A stretch of DNA of 9,864 nt from an uncultured Lachnospiraceae bacterium (GTDB taxonomy: Bacteria > Bacillota > Clostridia > Lachnospirales > Lachnospiraceae), in contig CAJUEI010000142.1 in the NCBI GenBank assembly GCA_910585255.1, positions 1-9,864 on the forward strand, in the 5' to 3' direction. The notes below the pieces were generated by a model. The model was not told where the DNA came from, made no database searches, and saw only the letters and a list, made by a program, of their open reading frames with translations. Positions 5,619-9,864 of this stretch are shown here, in pieces. Position 1 is the first letter of the stretch, and every line of letters starts with the position of its first letter. The position numbers and the translations under genes were made by a program.

Positions 5619-5736
5619 CCACCCGTGACATCAACACGACACACTCAACATGTAGATCCTGCGGAAATTTATCAAAATCTTTATAAACATTACCCATTTT
5701 ATCTAATGTAAAACAGAGGCTCAATTCAATGATAAT
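5619..5736 (-). pseudogene. C-terminal remnant, probably of an RlmD-type 23S rRNA (uracil-C5)-methyltransferase
   Basis: On the minus strand a short frame ends ...DKFPQDLHVECVVLMSRVEK and then TAG. The FP...HVE.VVLMSR pattern is what closes RlmD/RumA-type RNA methyltransferases, where the FP..xHVE segment lies near the C-terminus. Only about 39 residues remain. Upstream the frame meets a stop (TGA) near 5752-5754 and then A/T-rich noncoding sequence, so the SAM-binding core and catalytic Cys are absent. A terminator follows it. A TTG at about 5728 with a G-rich stretch upstream might still let a small peptide be made. I take it as a decayed gene end left by deletion or insertion. The family call rests on one short motif. 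Confidence 0.45.
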
Positions 5737-5874
5737 CCCCCCTAAGTTCTTTCAAATTTTCTATTCTTCTGTTATTTATTATATCACTCTTTTCATTTTG
5801 AGAAAACATTTTAAAAAAAAATATCCTTTCTCTTCCCCTCTTATATTAGAAGATTATTATATAAAATAAGAATA

Positions 5875-5947
5875 TAGTCCTGAAAACGTTCCAAAAGAGT
5901 ACAGAATGTACAGAATATAAAAGAATGGGACGTATATTTCAGGACTA
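5875..5947. repeat. Long imperfect inverted repeat with tandem repeats in the loop
   Basis: TAGTCCTGAAA (5875-5885) and TTTCAGGACTA (5937-5947) form 11 perfect base pairs. After a 3-base bulge (5934-5936) the helix continues with ACGTTCC (5886-5892) against GGGACGT (5927-5933), with one G-T pair. The 34-base loop contains TACAGAAT twice, 9 bp apart, which also makes GTAC-AGAAT-GTAC a small internal palindrome. No U tract follows on either strand, so it is not a standard terminator. Its role is unknown. Confidence 0.7.
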
Positions 5948-6074
5948 CGAATTTATTATAAATGATCTTTTTAAAAAAAATAATATTATATATAGCAGTA
6001 GTACTAATTTCCTATATAAAAGTAATCGACAAATGATTCCTTTATCTGCAAAAAATTTTATTCTCTAAAATGTC

Positions 6075-6127
6075 CTAAAAAATAACGAAAAGAGGAAACT
6101 TTCTTATAATCTAACAATTTCCTCTTT
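6075..6127 (-). terminator. Rho-independent terminator of the large Ig-like gene
   Basis: On the minus strand AAAGAGGAAA (6127-6118) pairs with TTTCCTCTTT (6098-6089) as a 10-bp stem with a 19-base loop. It is followed by TCGTTATTTTTT. It starts 40 bp after the stop codon of the large gene. Confidence 0.8.
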
Positions 6128-6166
6128 CCGCTTTCTGCTTTTCTCTTCTTTTAATAAAATCTATTT

Positions 6167-9100
6167 TTATTGTGTATTTGCTGCCACATTACTTGCTGCA
6201 TTTATGGTATCCTGTTGAGAACGGTTCATATCCACTACCGTTACTCTACAAGAAACTAATTTTCCATTTAAATCTGCTACAATATAAGTCGTTCCCGGTC
6301 TACGACCTGTTACAACTCCATTTCTATTTACCGTTGCTGTCCGCTTATCTCTAGAAAACCATCTAATATCAGCATCTGGATCATCTAGATATAAATCAAA
6401 TGTATCATACTTTTCTATTGTCACTTCTGTTGCTGTTAAACCAATTACATGTATGGTACAGCTTCCTTCTATTCCAGAAGTAACTCCGATTTTTGTAATC
6501 GTACAGGTTCCCGGTCCTACTGCAACAACATTACCCTCTCCGTCTACTGTTACTATTCCGGTATCACTAGAACGCCACTCTGCACGCTCTGTTGTATTAT
6601 TCGGATAGGTACGATCCGTCAATCTCCTGCTCTCTCCCAATATCATTGTCGTATCGGTTGAATTCAATCGAATTGAAGTAATCGGAATATATGGTTTTAC
6701 GACTACAATACACTCTGCATAAACTCCACTGTTATCTGTAGCTTCTACACGAATTCTAGTTTCCCCTTGCCGCAGTGCCTTCACAATACCAAGACTGTTT
6801 ACTGTAGCTACTGAAACATCCGAAGAAGTCCACTTTACATTCGTAACACTTGCATTTTGCGGAGATATAATATAAGTTAAAGTATGTTCATCTCCTTCCA
6901 TCATAATCAGAGAAGTCTCACTCAACCGAATTTCCGTCACCGGATTAATAACTGTTACTTTACAAGTTGCAGAAATCTTACTGCCGTCTTTTGCAGTCGC
7001 TGTAATAGTTACTTCCCCTAAAGCAACACCATGTACATACCCCTCCGAATCTACAAATGCAATCGAAGGATCACTCGAGCTCCATTCCAAATCTAAAATA
7101 GTTGCATTTGGCGGCTCAATCGTATAGGAAATCTTTCTAGTCTCTCCTTTTGGAAGGTAAATATCTGTTACATCAAAAGTAATCTTTGTAACATCCTGCC
7201 GGACAGTTACCGTACAAGTAGCAATTAACCCTCTGTCATTCGTTCGAACTACAATAATTGTCGTACCACCAGAAACACCTGTTACCAGCCCATTGGCATC
7301 CACTGTTGCAACAGCTGGATTACTGGAAGTAAAAGTAACGCCTCTGTCATTAGCATCACTAGGAAGTACCGTTGCTTTTAAAACAAAGGTTTCTCCAATA
7401 TCAATCGTCTTCTCCCGATAATTTAACGTAATTCCCGCAACCGACTCCGTAACAGTTACCCGACATTCCGCTTTAATTTCAGGATTATCATTCGAAGTAG
7501 CCGTTATAATACACTGTCCCGTAGTATTTGCTGTAACGGTACCATCCTCATCAACCGTACAAACACCCTCATCTGAACTAGACCAGGTTACTGTTCTATC
7601 CACCGCATCTTCAGGAAGTACATTTGCACTTAAAAAGAAAACAGTTCCTTTTTTAACGGTTAATTCTGTATAATTCAATTCAATTCTTTCAACTGGATTT
7701 AATACCGTAACCATAACCTGCTGACTCATTCCATTTGAGGTGGTACAAGTGATAAAAGTAGTTCCAGGTGAAATCGCCGTAATTACACCAGCCTGGCTAA
7801 CTGTAGCAATATTCTCATCCCGGCTTTCCCATTTTAAAGTCGGATTTGTAACTTCTGGCGGCTCTATTGTAGCTGTAACAAGTCTAGTTTCTCCCACTCG
7901 CATTTTACATTCTGTCGGATCTAATTTAAGACCTGTAGCCGCATTTTCAATTGTAAAAATACAAAAGTCTGCTTTTGCCGGCAATCCAGAAACAGTAGCC
8001 GTAACACGAACATTACCAATTTCATTATAGGTAACTAATGCTTTTAATGTATTCTCTGGATCTGGTGTAATCGTTACAATATCATTAGAAGCCTCCCATA
8101 CAACTGCCAAATCATCTCTATCCACAAATCCCTCTGGTTCAAGCGTTGCCGTCAATATATAAGAACCCGGCAGATAACCAGTTACTTCATGATCACTTAA
8201 AGTAAGACTATCCACCTCAGACACTACCTTAATCGTAATAACGGCAATCTCTGTTTGTGCTGCATCATTTGTCACTACTGCCACATAGGCCTCTCCTGGT
8301 GCAAGCCCCGTTACGGTTGCCTGAAGAAAATTACTAGGACTATCAACTTTTTTTATAATGGTATCCGCTGCCCCTTGTCCACGAACATCCTTTAAAACCC
8401 ACTTAATCTGATCTTTTGTATAATTCATTCCATCCGGTTTTAATATTAAATCCAATTTAGCCGAACCACCTACTGAAACAGTAGCAGATGGATCTGGCTG
8501 AATATAGGCCTCATCAATCGCTGGAATAACTGTTACATAAAATGTTGCACTTGTCGTTGTACCATTAATTTCTGCTGTTGCTCTACATGCTATTCTACCA
8601 TTAGTCGGTGCTAAACCAGTTACCGTTGCCATTGTTGCACCCATCTTAGTAAAACTTAAATAATCTTCATCATCCTCATTTATAACAGACCATTCTACTT
8701 CACTACCCGTTGTTAATCCAGAAACAAATGCCTCGATATCAAATTTTCCCCCTACTGCAATCGTTTTACTTGTTTCACTTAATGTCATTGTATCAACAAT
8801 TTTTACATCAAACTCTTTTTCCAAAACTGGTTCTGTTGAACCTTTCCTTCTTACTGTACACTTCATTTTAACAGAACCACTTGTTTTTCCACTAATCGTA
8901 AGACCTGTGATACCCCCATTTCCAGTTGTAACTTCATCCACAGAAAATCTGGCATCTGTTATCCCCGATCCCAGTTTACGCCACGACTGTAACGCACTAC
9001 CTGTTACTACATTTTCTGGAAGATATTCCCATGTATATTCATACTCATCCGAACGACTTACAATATTAGTAGATAATGGAATGGTACCTCCTACACTAAT

Positions 9101-9864
9101 GACTTCTACATTATCTATAATCGTTTTTTGTGTTTTTCCTTTTAATACATCTGAAGCTACTTTTACTGTTTTTAAAGCTGTTACATTTTTTACTACATTA
9201 TCAAAATCTTCCCATCCTAAGAAAAGAGCAGTTGCCTCTAATGTGACTTCTCCAAAATTTTGAGCCGTTATTCCATTGGAATCCATAAGCAATACCTCTC
9301 CATCGCGATATTGTGCTCCACCTGGTTTTGCTCCTTCCAAAAAATTTTTATCATCATGATTCTGATAACTAATCCATCCAAGACTATTATTCCTATCATT
9401 TGCTAATGTATTAAAATATACGTTTTGACCATATGTCAGCTCCAAATCCGCACTATCTCTAAACTTAGCTCCAGTTATTACATCATATGTACTCTCTACA
9501 TATTGTTTTGCTCTAGAATCTCCCCCCAAATAAATCCGTCCTACGATTCTTGTAAAACCTCCAATTCTATCTGAATTTTTGGGTTTTAATGTATATGGCA
9601 ATACTGTAATATTATTCTTTACAGAAGGAATTTGAGGCAGTGGAACCGTCATTTCTACAATATCTGATGTATTCGGCAAAACCTCACCATCTTTATAAGT
9701 TGGTTCTTCTAAGCCAATCCAAGCTGGATTTTCTGAATGATAATTCCCTTTTGCATCCAAATAAAACCAATAAATTTGACATGCCTCATTTTGTGAATTA
9801 TTTGCAAAAACAGTTACTTCATTATTGTTATTTGCACCATCATAAAATTCTGTATAATCTCTTG
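6167..9864 (-). CDS. Large surface or secreted protein with about eleven bacterial Ig-like (BIG_2) domains, N-terminus outside window
   Basis: The frame is open from the right edge to TAA at 6167-6169, giving 1231 visible residues and no start in view. The TTG at 9760 is internal, because the frame continues upstream (RDYTEFYDGANNNNEV...). Visible residues 1-250 are not recognised. From about 251 to 640 lie four diverged Ig-like modules, then seven clear BIG_2 domains (about 641-1212). These show the pattern L.VG....L.A.V.P, then V.W.SSD..VATVD..G.V.....G...I.A, then C.VTV. The last one is shortened to about 70 residues. BIG_2 domains form beta-sandwich stalks in adhesins and cell-wall proteins. 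The protein ends in a 19-residue polar tail (NRSQQDTINAASNVAANTQ) with no LPXTG sorting signal, membrane helix or SLH domain, so any anchor must be N-terminal or non-covalent. Its terminator follows at 6075-6127. The adhesin role is inference. Confidence 0.9.
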   Translation of the reverse strand, partial: RDYTEFYDGANNNNEVTVFANNSQNEACQIYWFYLDAKGNYHSENPAWIGLEEPTYKDGEVLPNTSDIVEMTVPLPQIPSVKNNITVLPYTLKPKNSDRIGGFTRIVGRIYLGGDSRAKQYVESTYDVITGAKFRDSADLELTYGQNVYFNTLANDRNNSLGWISYQNHDDKNFLEGAKPGGAQYRDGEVLLMDSNGITAQNFGEVTLEATALFLGWEDFDNVVKNVTALKTVKVASDVLKGKTQKTIIDNVEVISVGGTIPLSTNIVSRSDEYEYTWEYLPENVVTGSALQSWRKLGSGITDARFSVDEVTTGNGGITGLTISGKTSGSVKMKCTVRRKGSTEPVLEKEFDVKIVDTMTLSETSKTIAVGGKFDIEAFVSGLTTGSEVEWSVINEDDEDYLSFTKMGATMATVTGLAPTNGRIACRATAEINGTTTSATFYVTVIPAIDEAYIQPDPSATVSVGGSAKLDLILKPDGMNYTKDQIKWVLKDVRGQGAADTIIKKVDSPSNFLQATVTGLAPGEAYVAVVTNDAAQTEIAVITIKVVSEVDSLTLSDHEVTGYLPGSYILTATLEPEGFVDRDDLAVVWEASNDIVTITPDPENTLKALVTYNEIGNVRVTATVSGLPAKADFCIFTIENAATGLKLDPTECKMRVGETRLVTATIEPPEVTNPTLKWESRDENIATVSQAGVITAISPGTTFITCTTSNGMSQQVMVTVLNPVERIELNYTELTVKKGTVFFLSANVLPEDAVDRTVTWSSSDEGVCTVDEDGTVTANTTGQCIITATSNDNPEIKAECRVTVTESVAGITLNYREKTIDIGETFVLKATVLPSDANDRGVTFTSSNPAVATVDANGLVTGVSGGTTIIVVRTNDRGLIATCTVTVRQDVTKITFDVTDIYLPKGETRKISYTIEPPNATILDLEWSSSDPSIAFVDSEGYVHGVALGEVTITATAKDGSKISATCKVTVINPVTEIRLSETSLIMMEGDEHTLTYIISPQNASVTNVKWTSSDVSVATVNSLGIVKALRQGETRIRVEATDNSGVYAECIVVVKPYIPITSIRLNSTDTTMILGESRRLTDRTYPNNTTERAEWRSSDTGIVTVDGEGNVVAVGPGTCTITKIGVTSGIEGSCTIHVIGLTATEVTIEKYDTFDLYLDDPDADIRWFSRDKRTATVNRNGVVTGRRPGTTYIVADLNGKLVSCRVTVVDMNRSQQDTINAASNVAANTQ
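6227..7942 (-). repeat. Coding block of seven tandem BIG_2 domains
   Basis: Seven successive modules start at LKLDPTE, VERIELN, VAGITLN, VTKITFD, VTEIRLS, ITSIRLN and LTATEVT. The first six are about 81-86 residues long and the last about 71. They are clearly homologous in protein sequence but differ throughout in DNA sequence. I see no exact long nucleotide repeats, so the array looks old and is unlikely to vary by slippage. Confidence 0.85.

Larger units (their letters stand above)
5266..6166. other. Long, mostly A/T-rich intergenic region
   Basis: About 900 bp without an intact gene. Between 5266 and 5530 I see only A/T-rich DNA and a few very short open frames lacking ribosome binding sites. 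From 5530 to 5736 lie a methyltransferase-like remnant and its terminator. From about 5740 to 6080 the sequence is extremely A/T-rich and holds one long hairpin (5875-5947). The end carries the terminator of the large Ig-like gene. I see no tRNA, no intact insertion sequence and no CRISPR array. This may be a junction where accessory DNA was gained or lost. Confidence 0.6.

Noticed and set aside
5409..5711. Plus-strand open frame of 100 codons in the intergenic region
   Set aside because: There is no ribosome binding site before its ATG. The composition is unlike a folded protein, and it runs antisense over the methyltransferase remnant and its terminator. Most likely chance.
6227..7942. Tandem array in the large gene as a phase-variable or CRISPR-like repeat
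   Set aside because: The repeats are diverged protein domains of about 250 bp inside an open frame, with no exact short repeats and no spacers.
8907..9263. Plus-strand open frame of 118 codons within the Ig-like gene
   Set aside because: It is antisense to a long, clearly coding frame, with no ribosome binding site or recognisable motif.

Overview
The window looks like accessory DNA from a low-GC, Gram-positive anaerobe of the class Clostridia, probably a gut Lachnospiraceae-type bacterium. Supporting signs are strong AGGAGG ribosome binding sites, a TTG start decided by its Shine-Dalgarno site, A/T-rich rho-independent terminators, and regulator types common in clostridial mobile elements. 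The genus is inference. Everything except the 3' end of one gene at the left edge is transcribed on the minus strand.

Left edge (1-780): the last 67 codons of an XRE-like regulator on the plus strand converge with a 112-residue helical protein of unknown function on the minus strand. A hairpin lies between them. This pair resembles the housekeeping content of integrative conjugative elements. A perfect 22-bp inverted repeat (726-780) closes the next transcript.

Centre (768-5265): two consecutive regulator/enzyme cassettes, both read right to left. Cassette A is a MerR regulator with a GyrI-like ligand-binding domain (4378-5211), followed 42 bp later by a beta-lactamase-fold serine hydrolase (3367-4335). 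Cassette B is a second MerR/GyrI-like regulator (2421-3239), a terminator, then a BtrH_N/DUF4872 protein (1262-2320) and an OmpR-type winged-helix protein without a receiver domain (768-1196). Three promoters have the stretched 19-bp spacer typical of MerR-activated promoters. The two in cassette B match at 29 of 34 positions, so the second MerR protein very likely controls both itself and the BtrH-like/winged-helix pair.

Right (5266-6166): about 900 bp of mostly A/T-rich intergenic DNA. It holds a short C-terminal remnant of what looks like an RlmD-type RNA methyltransferase on the minus strand, with a terminator after it, and a long imperfect hairpin with tandem repeats in its loop. A last terminator belongs to the large gene.

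Far right (6167-9864): the 3' 1231 codons of a very large gene on the minus strand. It encodes a surface or secreted protein built from about eleven bacterial Ig-like domains, the last seven of clear BIG_2 type. Its N-terminus lies outside the window.

The genes do not form one recognisable pathway. The best-supported functional unit is the two-cassette ligand-sensing block in the centre, whose inducers and substrates are unknown.
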